From: Oscillospiraceae bacterium
GTDB taxonomy: Bacteria; Bacillota; Clostridia; Oscillospirales; Oscillospiraceae
Direction of reading: 5' to 3'
Length of the DNA stretch: 64,000 nt
Assembly: GCA_017527825.1 (NCBI GenBank)
Contig: JAFXPO010000022.1
Location: 1-64,000, forward strand
The translations under genes were made by a program, and so were the position numbers. The notes beneath the pieces are model-generated. The model saw nothing but the letters and a program-made list of their open reading frames with translations. It was not told where the DNA came from and searched no databases. Shown piece after piece: positions 26,998 through 36,086 of the stretch; the stretch's first letter is position 1; every line of letters starts with the position of its first letter.

Positions 26998-27588
26998 ATG
27001 TATAAAAAACAACTAAAATTGCAAAAGCTCCTATGCTTACTGGCGATTTGTTCGAGCGCTCTGGTATTCCTGTATGCGCTCGGCATCATGACTGATCTGT
27101 ACGATACGCTGTATTCTACGATGCGCAATCCTTCGGATTTGACGCAGACTGACGTTCCCGGCTCCATTGTGTATTACAACATGCAGAGCTTCAACGGCGT
27201 GTTCCTGCGCTACAGCATCGTGCTGATCCTGCTCGCGTGCCTGCTCTATATCACCAACACGCATGTGAGAAGAAAGTACTACATCGGCAACTATATTCCC
27301 ATTTGCGCGTTCACGGTGGCGAACATCTACGTCGCCGTCTGGGCGCACCAGTACATTGAGGCGTTTAAGGTCCGTTTCCTGCGCATCGACTTCGCCGCGC
27401 TCAAGGAGCACGCCGAGATGTGGAAGACTGCGTACACGGAATCGACCTTCTGGTTTGACGTCCATTACCTCGTCTTTGGCATCGCGATCCTGGTTTCACT
27501 GGGACTCGTCGCCTGCGCTGTGTGGAAGATCAAGCTCATGAAGGAAGAAAAGGCGCTCATCGAGAGCGGAAAGGGGGCTGCGGCATGA
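26998..27588 (+). CDS. Unknown four-helix membrane protein A of the pectic importer operon
   Basis: 196 residues. Hydrophobic segments lie near residues 11-33 (LLCLLAICSSALVFLYALGI), 76-92, 100-120 and 159-177, ending in a charged cytoplasmic tail. A roughly 40-residue loop after helix 1 is probably extracellular. I recognise no family. The start is behind AGGGAGG. The next gene begins inside its stop codon (ATGA), so the products are probably made in fixed proportion. Three more four-helix proteins of similar size follow around the ATPase gene, which suggests a membrane complex tied to the importer. Confidence 0.82.
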   Translation: MYKKQLKLQKLLCLLAICSSALVFLYALGIMTDLYDTLYSTMRNPSDLTQTDVPGSIVYYNMQSFNGVFLRYSIVLILLACLLYITNTHVRRKYYIGNYIPICAFTVANIYVAVWAHQYIEAFKVRFLRIDFAALKEHAEMWKTAYTESTFWFDVHYLVFGIAILVSLGLVACAVWKIKLMKEEKALIESGKGAAA

Positions 27589-28073
27589 ACGACGAGAGAA
27601 CCACCCGGCTGGATCGGATGCGTTTCACGAAGAATAAGATGTCTGCGAACCTCGCGCTGCTTGCGATCATTTTCAACGTGTGCTTTTTCATCAACATCTA
27701 TGAGAGCGACGTAGGCTCCTGGTATTACACCATCCTCGTCGGCGGCTCGATTCTCTACAACCTGATCTTTATGCTCGCGGCGTTCCTCTCCTCGGAGGGC
27801 ATCAAGAACTATAAAATCGGCTATTCCTACCTGATGATCGTGCTGGGCATCATTCAGATTGTCCGCATCTTCATCTATCCGATGAAGGCGCATGGCGCGG
27901 TCGTTACGATTCAGGAGCAGGCGGTTACCGTGATGGAAGGCGGACAGTTCATCCGTGTCGTCCTCTATCTCGTGCTCTCCGCGGCGTGCCTCTTCGCGGG
28001 CGCGATCGTGGGTATCATCCGCAGCCGTGCGCTGGCGGGTCACCTCGCGACGCTGGAATCCAAGGTCGCGTAA
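27585..28073 (+). CDS. Unknown four-helix membrane protein B of the pectic importer operon
   Basis: 162 residues with helices near 21-39 (ANLALLAIIFNVCFFINIY), 46-68, 79-98 and 125-146. The first and second helices flank a short acidic loop (ESDVGSW). No known domain recognised. It overlaps protein A by four bases and is followed 16 bases later by the ATPase gene, so it may be a dedicated partner of the transporter. Confidence 0.8.
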   Translation: MNDERTTRLDRMRFTKNKMSANLALLAIIFNVCFFINIYESDVGSWYYTILVGGSILYNLIFMLAAFLSSEGIKNYKIGYSYLMIVLGIIQIVRIFIYPMKAHGAVVTIQEQAVTVMEGGQFIRVVLYLVLSAACLFAGAIVGIIRSRALAGHLATLESKVA

Positions 28074-28089
28074 AGGAGGGGAGAACGAT

Positions 28090-29178
28090 ATGGCAGAGCT
28101 GAAAATCCAGCATGTAGATAAGATCTACGACAATAATGTCCAAGCGGTATTTGATTTTAACCTCGACGTCAAGGACGGCGAGCTGATCGTACTTGTCGGC
28201 CCCTCCGGCTGCGGCAAGTCAACGACTCTTCGCATGATCGCCGGTCTGGAGGACATCTCCGCGGGTCATCTGCTGCTCGACGGCAAAGACATCACGCAGG
28301 CTCCCGCAAAGGATCGCGACATGGCGATGGTGTTCCAGAACTATGCGCTCTACGGTCACATGACCATCTATGAAAACATGGCTTTCTCGCTGACCTTGCG
28401 CAAGGAGAACCCGAACGTCATCCACAAGAAGGTTCTCGCCGCGGCGGAGATTCTCGGTCTGACGAGCCAGCTCAATAAGAAACCGTCTCAGCTTTCCGGC
28501 GGACAGCGTCAGCGTGTCGCGATGGGACGCTCTATCGTCCGCAACCCGAAGGTGTTCCTGTTCGATGAGCCGCTTTCCAACCTTGACGCGAAGCTCCGCG
28601 GCGCGACTCGCCGTGAGATCCTGCTTCTGCACAAGCGCCTGAAGGCAACCATGCTGTATGTCACGCATGACCAGACCGAAGCGCTGACGCTGGCAGACCG
28701 TATCGTCTGCATGTCCATGGGGCATGTTCAGCAGGTCGGTACGCCGATCGAGTTGTACGACGCGCCGGCGAACAAGTTCGTCGCGAGCTTTATCGGTCTG
28801 CCGCCGATGAACTTCTTCGACGTGACCGTCCGCGAGGGCATGCTTGAGGGGAAAGGGTTCACCGTGCCGCTGACCGAAGAGGAGAAGGGCATCCTGCTCC
28901 CCTACGCCGGCAAGCAGATCGACCTCGGCGTCCGTCCTGAGGACGTAGCCGCGGACGGCTCCATCGACATGAAGGTGTTCTCCAACGAGAACCTCGGCAT
29001 GAACACTTTGATACACGGTCACATTGGCGGAAGCGAAGCCGTGAGCAACAAGATTTCCGCGAAGCTCCGCGGTTGGTGCGACTACAGGGAAGGTGACAAC
29101 GTCGGCGTTTCCTTCAGCCGCAAGCATTTCTTTGACAAAGAATCGGGCAACGCCATTCGAAAGGGGGAGAGCAAATGA
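28090..29178 (+). CDS. ABC importer ATPase, MsmK/UgpC-like (first copy)
   Basis: 362 residues. Walker A GPSGCGKSTT, Q loop VFQNYALYGHMT, signature LSGGQRQRVAMGRSI, Walker B VFLFDEPLSNLDAKLR and the switch His in VTHDQTEALTLADR are all intact. A C-terminal OB/TOBE domain (about 235-360) is shorter and more divergent than in the second copy at 34139. These ATPases energise LplB/YtcP permeases and often serve several importers. A gene copy inside the operon implies a dedicated motor. Ends in ATGA overlap with the next gene. Confidence 0.93.
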   Translation: MAELKIQHVDKIYDNNVQAVFDFNLDVKDGELIVLVGPSGCGKSTTLRMIAGLEDISAGHLLLDGKDITQAPAKDRDMAMVFQNYALYGHMTIYENMAFSLTLRKENPNVIHKKVLAAAEILGLTSQLNKKPSQLSGGQRQRVAMGRSIVRNPKVFLFDEPLSNLDAKLRGATRREILLLHKRLKATMLYVTHDQTEALTLADRIVCMSMGHVQQVGTPIELYDAPANKFVASFIGLPPMNFFDVTVREGMLEGKGFTVPLTEEEKGILLPYAGKQIDLGVRPEDVAADGSIDMKVFSNENLGMNTLIHGHIGGSEAVSNKISAKLRGWCDYREGDNVGVSFSRKHFFDKESGNAIRKGESK

Positions 29179-29753
29179 GTGCGAAGACGACTGCCGCCAA
29201 GGCGCCGGCTCACATGCCGGAATTTCTCCGTAAGCTGTTTGTTTCCCTCAAGCGCCGTCCGTCGGTCATCGCGCTGCTCGTTCTGGTGATTGCGTTCCTT
29301 CAGTATTCGCTGAACCTGACGCACATCTCCGATACGACGGCAAAAATCCAGGGTTCGGGCATGGGTCTGTGTGGATTTGCGACGATGCTGTTCTCCATGC
29401 TGTCGCTGGTCTGCTTCCTCAACGCCTTTCCGCGCCGCAAGAAGCCCGTTGTGGCGATGGTGGTGCTGATGTTTGTGATGTTCGCGATCATCATTTTCTG
29501 CGACTTGCACTACATGCAGCTGATCCAGTACGCGCTGACGCGCCCGGATAACCCCATTGTGATCGACAGGCAGACGATTTATATCGCTCAGGCGAATAAC
29601 GTGTTGTATGACCACATCATCATTGAGTGCGTCGGCATTGTGCTGATCGTCCTCATGCCGGTCTACACCAAGCTGCTGCGCAAGATCAACACCTCCATTG
29701 TCGTGGAGGGCAACGGTGACCTCGGCGAGATCGATATCTCCGGCGAGGATTGA
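29175..29753 (+). CDS. Unknown four-helix membrane protein C of the pectic importer operon
   Basis: 192 residues. Helices lie in VIALLVLVIAFLQYSLNL, GLCGFATMLFSMLSLVCFLN, VVAMVVLMFVMFAIIIFCDL and IIIECVGIVLIVLMPVYTKL. A 35-residue outside loop sits between helices 3 and 4, and there is a short acidic C-terminal tail. No family recognised. It overlaps the ATPase gene by four bases. Confidence 0.8.
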   Translation: MSAKTTAAKAPAHMPEFLRKLFVSLKRRPSVIALLVLVIAFLQYSLNLTHISDTTAKIQGSGMGLCGFATMLFSMLSLVCFLNAFPRRKKPVVAMVVLMFVMFAIIIFCDLHYMQLIQYALTRPDNPIVIDRQTIYIAQANNVLYDHIIIECVGIVLIVLMPVYTKLLRKINTSIVVEGNGDLGEIDISGED

Positions 29754-29768
29754 TGGATTGGAAAACAG

Positions 29769-29796
29769 AATCGGGAGGCTCCACAGCCTCCCGATT
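29769..29796 (+). promoter_or_regulatory. Intercistronic hairpin
   Basis: Perfect 12-base stem AATCGGGAGGCT / AGCCTCCCGATT with a CCAC loop, no T run. It lies between two of the unknown membrane-protein genes. Confidence 0.6.
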
Positions 29797-29809
29797 CCGT
29801 GAAAAAAAT

Positions 29810-30445
29810 ATGGCTAAAAAAAATCGCGGCAGCGCCAAAGATGATATCAAGACGACAGCCGATTATTACAAACTCCATACCGACGCGGTCAACGATCTTG
29901 CTACCGCCGACGAGAGCAATTCGCCGGAGGTGCCGGAATCCGAGCTGCTGCAATACCGCTCAGGTCCAAAGCTTCACCTGACGGATTGGGCGAAGGCGAT
30001 CCTCATTAAGATGTGGTTTGCCGGGTCGGTGTGCTTCTTTATCTTCTGGGGTCTGAGCGCACATATCACCGCGCGGCTTGACCTGCTGCTGGTGTTCGGC
30101 ATCGCTTTGGGCGTTGTGACGGACGTGCTGACCAACAATATCCTGCGTTATATCGCAAAAACCCCTGCGGCGAACGACCGTTGGATGATGTTCCCGCAGA
30201 AAAAGTATGTAACCTTCTTTCTCAACATGGTTTACGCCATGGTGCTGCTTGCCTGCGTGGACATGCTTTACAACCTGCTGAACCTTGCGATTCTCTCGGT
30301 CATCGGCGGTGATACGGTTCCGATTGGCGTGGAGCCGGTTCTGTTTGGTATTTTCTACACGGGTTTTGACCTGCTTTTCATCTTTATGAAGCGCCTTGCG
30401 CGACAGATCGTTGCAGACGCGAAAAAAAGTGCAAAAGGAAACTGA
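29810..30445 (+). CDS. Unknown four-helix membrane protein D of the pectic importer operon
   Basis: 211 residues. A lysine-rich, then acidic cytoplasmic N-terminus of about 60 residues (MAKKNRGSAKDDIKTTADYY) is followed by four helices (MWFAGSVCFFIFWGLSAHI, LDLLLVFGIALGVVTDVL, FLNMVYAMVLLACVDMLYNL, VLFGIFYTGFDLLFIFM). An ATG at 29753 would add 19 residues encoded by the hairpin and is therefore judged unlikely, though the RBS of the chosen ATG is weak. No family recognised. GH28 follows five bases later. Confidence 0.77.
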   Translation: MAKKNRGSAKDDIKTTADYYKLHTDAVNDLATADESNSPEVPESELLQYRSGPKLHLTDWAKAILIKMWFAGSVCFFIFWGLSAHITARLDLLLVFGIALGVVTDVLTNNILRYIAKTPAANDRWMMFPQKKYVTFFLNMVYAMVLLACVDMLYNLLNLAILSVIGGDTVPIGVEPVLFGIFYTGFDLLFIFMKRLARQIVADAKKSAKGN

Positions 30446-30450
30446 GTATT

Positions 30451-31998
30451 ATGTTGAAACTGCTTTTTTCCAGTGCGACCTCCGCGTGCTTTGAGCTGAA
30501 AGACGACGTGCCGTACTACGCACCGGAGAAATTCACTATATATCTTGATAAAAAACCGCTGCGCGAGTGCGAAACCAACGTGTTCTCGCTCTTTGGACTG
30601 ACGCCGGATCGTGAGTACGCGCTCCGCGTTGCCGGTGAGACACTGGACGAAGGGCTGTACTTTTCCACCAAGGCGGAGACCTGCGCCCTTGACGTCCGTG
30701 CGTTCGGTGCGGTAGGCGACTGCAAGCACGACGATACCGCGGCGATTCAGACGGCGATCAGCAGCTTACCCGCCGGCGGTCGTTTGTATTTCCCGGAGGG
30801 ACGCTATGTGTCCCGCCCGTTGCTGCTGAAAAGCCACATCACGTTGGAGTTCGCCGAGGGCGCGACCCTGCTGGGCGCGACGGAGCGGGAGAGTTATCCC
30901 ATCCTTCCCGGGTCGATCGTGGAGCAGGGGGGGCGCGAGACTTATTTTGGCGGCTTCGAGGGCAACACCATGCCCATGTACCTGTCACTGCTGACGGCGC
31001 AGTATGCCGAGGATATTACCATCGTCGGTCCTGGCACGGTGGACGGAAACGCGCAGAACAGTGACTGGTGGACGGGCTTTAAAGAATTCCCGGCGTCCCG
31101 CCCCCGGCTGATGTTCTTTAACCGCTGCAAGGACGTCATGATTCACGGCGTACATGCCTGCAATTCGCCGTCCTGGCAGCTGCACCCGTACTATTCCGAG
31201 CACGTCGGCGTGTACGACGTTCTGGTATCCGCGCCGAAGGACAGCCCCAACACCGACGCCTGTGATCCTGAATCCTGCGACGGCGTGGAGATCATCGGCT
31301 GCCGGTTCACCGTGGGCGACGACTGTATTGCCATTAAATCCGGCAAGATCGAGTTGGGCACCAAACTCAACAAGCCAGCTGACCATCACACCATCCGCAA
31401 CTGCCTGATGCAGTACGGTCATGGCGCGGTGACGCTGGGCAGCGAGATCGGCGCCGGTGTGCGCAACCTGAACGTTTCCAAGTGCGTGTTCATTGGCACC
31501 GACCGCGGCTTGCGCATCAAGTCCCGTCGCGGACGCGGTAAAAACTGTTATATCAACAACATTGTATTTGAAAATATCCGCATGGACGGCGTGCTGACGC
31601 CAATTGCCATCAACATGTGGTATAATTGCTGTGACCCGGACCGCGAGAGCGAGTATGTTTGGTCGCGCGAAAAGCTGCCCATCGACGACCGGACGCCGCA
31701 CATGGGGCGCTTCCGTTTCCGCGATATCACCTGCACCAACGCGGAGGTCGCTGCCTGCTATATCGACGGTCTGCCGGAGGCGCCCATTGTTGAGGTGCGG
31801 CTGGAAAACTTCCACGTCAGCTTCACGCCGGACGCGAGACCCGGCTTCCCCATCATGGAGAACTTTGCCAAGGAACGCTGCCGTTTGGGTCTGTATCTGG
31901 ACAACGTGCAGCACATTCGTATCCGCAACGTCACGGTGGACGGCGCGGAGGGTGAAAAACTCATCGCGGCACACTATGACGAGATCGACCAAGACTGA
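30451..31998 (+). CDS. Glycoside hydrolase family 28 (polygalacturonase), cytoplasmic
   Basis: 515 residues. A fibronectin-like N-terminal domain (about 1-75) precedes a pectate-lyase-type beta-helix beginning VRAFGAVGDCKHDDTAAIQTA. GH28 catalytic signatures are all present: PNTDACDP (NTD), GDDCIAIKSG (DD), YGHGAVTLGSE (GHG) and RGLRIKSRRGRG (RIK). It hydrolyses alpha-1,4-galacturonosyl bonds, probably as an exo-enzyme on oligogalacturonides. There is no signal peptide, so it works after import, together with the GH105 enzyme 22 bases downstream. Confidence 0.94.
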   Translation: MLKLLFSSATSACFELKDDVPYYAPEKFTIYLDKKPLRECETNVFSLFGLTPDREYALRVAGETLDEGLYFSTKAETCALDVRAFGAVGDCKHDDTAAIQTAISSLPAGGRLYFPEGRYVSRPLLLKSHITLEFAEGATLLGATERESYPILPGSIVEQGGRETYFGGFEGNTMPMYLSLLTAQYAEDITIVGPGTVDGNAQNSDWWTGFKEFPASRPRLMFFNRCKDVMIHGVHACNSPSWQLHPYYSEHVGVYDVLVSAPKDSPNTDACDPESCDGVEIIGCRFTVGDDCIAIKSGKIELGTKLNKPADHHTIRNCLMQYGHGAVTLGSEIGAGVRNLNVSKCVFIGTDRGLRIKSRRGRGKNCYINNIVFENIRMDGVLTPIAINMWYNCCDPDRESEYVWSREKLPIDDRTPHMGRFRFRDITCTNAEVAACYIDGLPEAPIVEVRLENFHVSFTPDARPGFPIMENFAKERCRLGLYLDNVQHIRIRNVTVDGAEGEKLIAAHYDEIDQD

Positions 31999-32019
31999 CT
32001 TTGACGAGGTGATTTGACC

Positions 32020-33141
32020 ATGTACGAACAGATCGACGCTTACATCCTGCGGCTCATTGAGGAGTCGTCGCCGGAGCGTACCGTTTGGAACGTGGAAAAG
32101 CTGCGTCAGGGCAAGCCGGCGGACTGGAATTACATCGACGGCTGCATGATTACGGCGCTGCTTTCCATCGCCGAAATCACGGGTGATAAACGGTACTTTG
32201 ACTTTGCCGAGAGGTTCATTGACAGCTTTGTTGCGGATGACGGCTCGATTCGTACCTACGACGAGAGCAAGTATAACCTTGACGACGTCAACGAGGGACG
32301 CGTGCTCTTCGAGCTGTACGACAAGACCCGCAAGGAGAAATATAAAAAAGCCGCCGCCGTGCTGCGGGGGCAGCTGGAGCGTCAGCCGCGTACACCGGAG
32401 GGTAACTTCTGGCACAAGGCAATCTATCCCAACCAGGTCTGGCTGGACGGGCTTTATATGGCGCAGCCATTCTACGCGCTGTATGAAAAGCACTTCGGCA
32501 GCGGAGATTTTTCGGATACGGTTCGCCAAATTGAAACAGTGCGCGCAAAGATGTTCGACGAGCAGAAGAAGCTCTACTATCATGGCTACGACGCCAGCCG
32601 CAAGGCATTCTGGGCTGACCCGGAGACGGGGCGCAGCAAGAACTTTTGGCTGCGCAGCGTCGGCTGGTTCGCCGTTTCGCTGGCGGATCTCATCGAGATC
32701 GTGCCTGCGGGGGACGCCAATGACCGTCTCCGCAAGATTTTTGCGGAGCTGATGGCGGGCGTGAAGCAGTATGCCGACGCTGAAACCGGTATGTACTGGC
32801 AGGTCGTGGATCAGATGGGGCGAGAGGGTAATTACCTCGAAACCAGCGGAAGCTGTATGATCGCCTACGCGATGCTCAAGGGCGCACGGCTGGGGATTCT
32901 GGACAAGGAGTATGCCGCGCAGGGCGAGAAGACCTTCCGCGGCATTGTGAAGAGATATTTGTCATTTACCGATGGAAACCTGAACCTCGGCGGCATTTGC
33001 CTCGTGGCGGGACTCGGTCCGGAGAACAACCGTAGACGCGATGGCTCCTATGAGTACTATATTTCCGAGCCGGTGGTGGAGAACGACGCCAAGGGCGTCG
33101 CGCCTTTCATCCTTTGCTATACGGAAATTAAGCGGCTGTAA
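32020..33141 (+). CDS. GH105 unsaturated rhamnogalacturonyl/galacturonyl hydrolase
   Basis: 373 residues, (alpha/alpha)6 barrel of the YteR/YesR type. Recognised by WNYIDGCMITALLSIAEITG, NFWHKAIYPNQVWLDGLYMA (with the conserved Trp-Leu-Asp-Gly), NFWLRSVGWFAVSLADL and YLETSGSCMIAYAMLKG. These enzymes release the unsaturated uronic acid (4-deoxy-L-threo-5-hexosulose uronate after ring opening) left by lyases. That product is the substrate of KduI encoded downstream. Cytoplasmic, no signal peptide. Start behind GAGGTGAT. Confidence 0.94.
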   Translation: MYEQIDAYILRLIEESSPERTVWNVEKLRQGKPADWNYIDGCMITALLSIAEITGDKRYFDFAERFIDSFVADDGSIRTYDESKYNLDDVNEGRVLFELYDKTRKEKYKKAAAVLRGQLERQPRTPEGNFWHKAIYPNQVWLDGLYMAQPFYALYEKHFGSGDFSDTVRQIETVRAKMFDEQKKLYYHGYDASRKAFWADPETGRSKNFWLRSVGWFAVSLADLIEIVPAGDANDRLRKIFAELMAGVKQYADAETGMYWQVVDQMGREGNYLETSGSCMIAYAMLKGARLGILDKEYAAQGEKTFRGIVKRYLSFTDGNLNLGGICLVAGLGPENNRRRDGSYEYYISEPVVENDAKGVAPFILCYTEIKRL

Positions 33142-33148
33142 GGTTTGA

Positions 33149-33934
33149 TCACGGCAGCATGATCTTCATGCTCTCGCTGCTGGTCTGTGCGGCGGCGCCT
33201 GCCTGCTGCTGATAGGCGCTGGGGGAGACTCCGTACTTGTTCTTGAATACGCGGGAAAAATACAACGGTTCGCGGAAGCCGCACATGTGCGCGATCTCCG
33301 AGATGTTGCCCGCGTCGCCCAGTTCGGAACTGAGGGATTCCGCGGCGGTTTGAAGCCGCATGTCCATCAGGAACTTGTGCGGCGTGACGCCCAACTCCTT
33401 TTTGAAGAGCTTACGCAGATAATCGTAGCTGAAGGGCAGGGTGCGCAGATAAACGTCCAGCTCATAATTGGCGTCCGGGTAATTGTTGGTGATGCTGTTG
33501 ATGATTTCCCTGACCACGCCGCTGAACTTCGGCGCGTCGAGATGGGCGGCGAGGTGGCGAACGATCAACTCGCCGTAGGCGGAGAGCAGCGGCGTCTGCT
33601 TGCCGGGGGAGCCGGAGTACTGATAAAAGGCTCCGTTGAACGCGTTGAGGATAAAACGGTTGCCGTCGTCGGAAATGATGGTCGGCGCCTTCAGCATCAG
33701 CGCCGGAGCGGTAAGATTGACGTGGATGTTCGTAAACCCGCCGAGGCTTTGGTTGGTGTGCGGAGTGTATGGCGGAATCAGCGCGACGTCCCCCTCCTTG
33801 TAGGGAAGCGTAAGATCATCGAAGATCAGCGAACCGTCCCCGCTGGTACAGTAGATAAACTCCCAGTTGGTGTGCGCGTGACGCGTCACAGCAAATGTCA
33901 AAAGATGTTTGCCGGCATAAATGATTTCGTTCAT
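33149..33934 (-). CDS. AraC-family regulator of the pectin island
   Basis: 261 residues. An N-terminal cupin-like sensing domain (HAHTNWEFIYCTSGDGSLIF, EGDVALIPPYTPHTN) is followed by the paired HTH of AraC proteins at about 150-245 (PHKFLMDMRLQTAAESL, ISEIAHMCGFREPLYFSRVF, KYGVSPSAYQQ). It lies within the island, convergent with GH105 and divergent from the second ATPase gene. It is a likely activator that senses a pectic sugar. The shared 200-base spacer contains inverted CTAACAAAA (33963-33971) and TTTTGTTAG (34024-34032), which could be its site. Confidence 0.92.
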   Translation of the reverse strand: MNEIIYAGKHLLTFAVTRHAHTNWEFIYCTSGDGSLIFDDLTLPYKEGDVALIPPYTPHTNQSLGGFTNIHVNLTAPALMLKAPTIISDDGNRFILNAFNGAFYQYSGSPGKQTPLLSAYGELIVRHLAAHLDAPKFSGVVREIINSITNNYPDANYELDVYLRTLPFSYDYLRKLFKKELGVTPHKFLMDMRLQTAAESLSSELGDAGNISEIAHMCGFREPLYFSRVFKNKYGVSPSAYQQQAGAAAQTSSESMKIMLP

Positions 33935-34138
33935 GCGTCCAACTCCTTTCTTTTCCGCTATTCTAACAAAAGTTATCCGTTTTGTCCATATACATCTTTT
34001 GAAAAAAGACGTGATTTCGCGTTTTTTGTTAGTATTAAGAGCAAAAAGAAACTCTCAGACTATGGTTTGACCACGTCTGTGTGAATAGATCAGAAGCAAG
34101 AAATCCAAATCGATCAACGATCAAGGGGGATAAACAAT

Positions 34139-35218
34139 ATGGCCTACTTAACGCTGAAAAACATCAACAAGATCTATCCGAACGGCTTTCATGCGGTCCA
34201 TGACTTCAATTTGGACATGGAGAAGGGCGAGTTCATCGTCTTCGTCGGACCGTCGGGCTGCGGCAAGTCGACGACGCTGCGCATGATCGCGGGACTCGAA
34301 GACATCAGCAACGGCGAGTTCCTGATCGACGGCAAGCGCGCCAATGAGCAGGGCCCGCGCGAGCGCGGCATTGCGATGGTGTTCCAGAGCTACGCGCTCT
34401 ATCCCCAGATGACCGTGTACGATAACATCGCCTTCGGTCTTGAGCTGCAAGGCGCGGATGAGGATTACATTGACGAAAAGGTGCGCAACACCGCGCGTAT
34501 CCTCGGTCTGACCGATTACCTCGACCGCCTGCCCCGCGCACTGTCCGGCGGTCAGCGCCAGCGTGTCGCCATCGGTCGCGCCCTGATCCGCAAGGTGGGC
34601 GTGTTCCTGATGGACGAGCCGCTCTCGAACCTCGACGCCAAGCAGCGCGTCACCATGCGCAGCGAGATTACCCAGATCCACCGCGAAACCGGAGCCACCA
34701 CCATTTACGTCACCCACGACCAGACTGAGGCAATGACCATGGCGGACCGCATCGTCGTCATGAAGGAGGGTTACGTCCAGCAGGTCGGCACGCCGCGCGA
34801 GCTGTACTTCAACCCGGTCAACATGTTCGTCGCGGGCTTCATCGGTGAGCCGCCGATGAACTTCGTCCGCTCCAAGGTGCAGGGCGGCAAGGTCACCGTT
34901 GGCAAGACGGCGCTCGACCTCAGCCACAAACTTGGCAGCAGGCTGGCAAAGTTTGAGGGCAAGGAGCTGGTTTTCGGCTTCCGTCCTGAGGCGATCAAGC
35001 TCGGCGCGCATGAAAACGCCTACGTCCTGCCCGCCAGCGTTGAGCTGACGGAAATGCTGGGCGACAACACCAACGTCTATATCGAAATGGAGGGTGAGCA
35101 CTCAATCCTGAAGGTCGACCCGCACGACACGCCGGATGTGGACAGCAAGATCACTTTCTCAATCCCCTATGAGAGCGTCTATCTCTTCGACGGGGAGACG
35201 GAACACGTTATCGACTGA
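34139..35218 (+). CDS. ABC importer ATPase, MsmK/UgpC-like (second copy)
   Basis: 359 residues. Walker A GPSGCGKSTT, LSGGQRQRVAIGRAL signature, FLMDEPLSNLDAKQR Walker B and YVTHDQTEAMTMADR switch are intact. The TOBE region (about 240-359) is full length with the FRPEAIKLG motif. It is closer to canonical MsmK/MalK than the copy at 28090. No permease genes adjoin it, so it may be the multitask ATPase, or a backup for the importer. RBS CAAGGGGGA. Confidence 0.93.
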   Translation: MAYLTLKNINKIYPNGFHAVHDFNLDMEKGEFIVFVGPSGCGKSTTLRMIAGLEDISNGEFLIDGKRANEQGPRERGIAMVFQSYALYPQMTVYDNIAFGLELQGADEDYIDEKVRNTARILGLTDYLDRLPRALSGGQRQRVAIGRALIRKVGVFLMDEPLSNLDAKQRVTMRSEITQIHRETGATTIYVTHDQTEAMTMADRIVVMKEGYVQQVGTPRELYFNPVNMFVAGFIGEPPMNFVRSKVQGGKVTVGKTALDLSHKLGSRLAKFEGKELVFGFRPEAIKLGAHENAYVLPASVELTEMLGDNTNVYIEMEGEHSILKVDPHDTPDVDSKITFSIPYESVYLFDGETEHVID

Positions 35219-35237
35219 TATTGAATAGGAGGACAGT

Positions 35238-36080
35238 ATGGATATCCGTTATTCCGCAAACCCCAATGACGTCAAACGCTATACCACAGAGGAGCTGCGC
35301 AAGGAGTTCCTGATCGAAAACCTTTACCGTCCCGACGAGGTCGTCGCCGTTTACAGCCACGTTGACCGTATGGTCACGCTGGGCTGCATGCCTGTGCGGG
35401 AGGCCGTCTCCATCGACAAGGGTATTGACATCTGGGCAAATTTCGGCACACACTATTTCCTGGAGCGCCGTGAGATTGGCATTTTCAACATCGGCGGCGC
35501 CGGCAAGATCACGGTGGACGGCACAGTATATGAGCTGGGCTACAAGGACTGCCTGTACATCACCATGGGCGCCAGGTCGGTCGTGTTCTCCAGCGATGAC
35601 TCCGCCAAGCCCGCGAAGTTCTACATGGTATCCGCGCCGGCGCATTGCAGCTACGAGACCAAGCTGCTGAAGATCGCGGACGCGAATAAGAAGCCCTGCG
35701 GCGAGGCTGAGACCTCCAACAAGCGCGTCATCAACCAGTTTATCCATCCTGCCGTCCTCAAGACCTGCCAGCTTTCCATGGGTATGACCGTGCTGGAGAG
35801 TGGCAGCGTGTGGAACACCATGCCCGCGCACACTCATGAGCGCCGCATGGAGGTCTATATGTATTTCGAGGTGCCTGAGGATCAGGCAATCATTCACCTG
35901 ATGGGCCAGCCCCAACAGACCCGACACATCGTGATGACCAACGAACAGGCGGTCATCTCCCCGTCGTGGTCGATCCACGCCGCCGCCGGCACTGCCAGTT
36001 ACACGTTCATTTGGGCGATGGGCGGCGAGAATCAGGAGTTCGACGATATGGACACCATCAAGACCAACGAGTTGAGGTAA
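35238..36080 (+). CDS. kduI: 5-dehydro-4-deoxy-D-glucuronate isomerase
   Basis: 280 residues, cupin-type KduI. It converts 4-deoxy-L-threo-5-hexosulose uronate to 3-deoxy-D-glycero-2,5-hexodiulosonate. Diagnostic blocks are MDIRYSANPNDVKRYTTEEL, the zinc-binding MPAHTHERRMEVYMYFE (two His and a Glu) and the fourth ligand His in PSWSIHAAAGTASY. It sits immediately before kduD and after the ATPase, so the unsaturated-uronate branch is complete. Confidence 0.96.
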   Translation: MDIRYSANPNDVKRYTTEELRKEFLIENLYRPDEVVAVYSHVDRMVTLGCMPVREAVSIDKGIDIWANFGTHYFLERREIGIFNIGGAGKITVDGTVYELGYKDCLYITMGARSVVFSSDDSAKPAKFYMVSAPAHCSYETKLLKIADANKKPCGEAETSNKRVINQFIHPAVLKTCQLSMGMTVLESGSVWNTMPAHTHERRMEVYMYFEVPEDQAIIHLMGQPQQTRHIVMTNEQAVISPSWSIHAAAGTASYTFIWAMGGENQEFDDMDTIKTNELR

Positions 36081-36086
36081 TACGAT

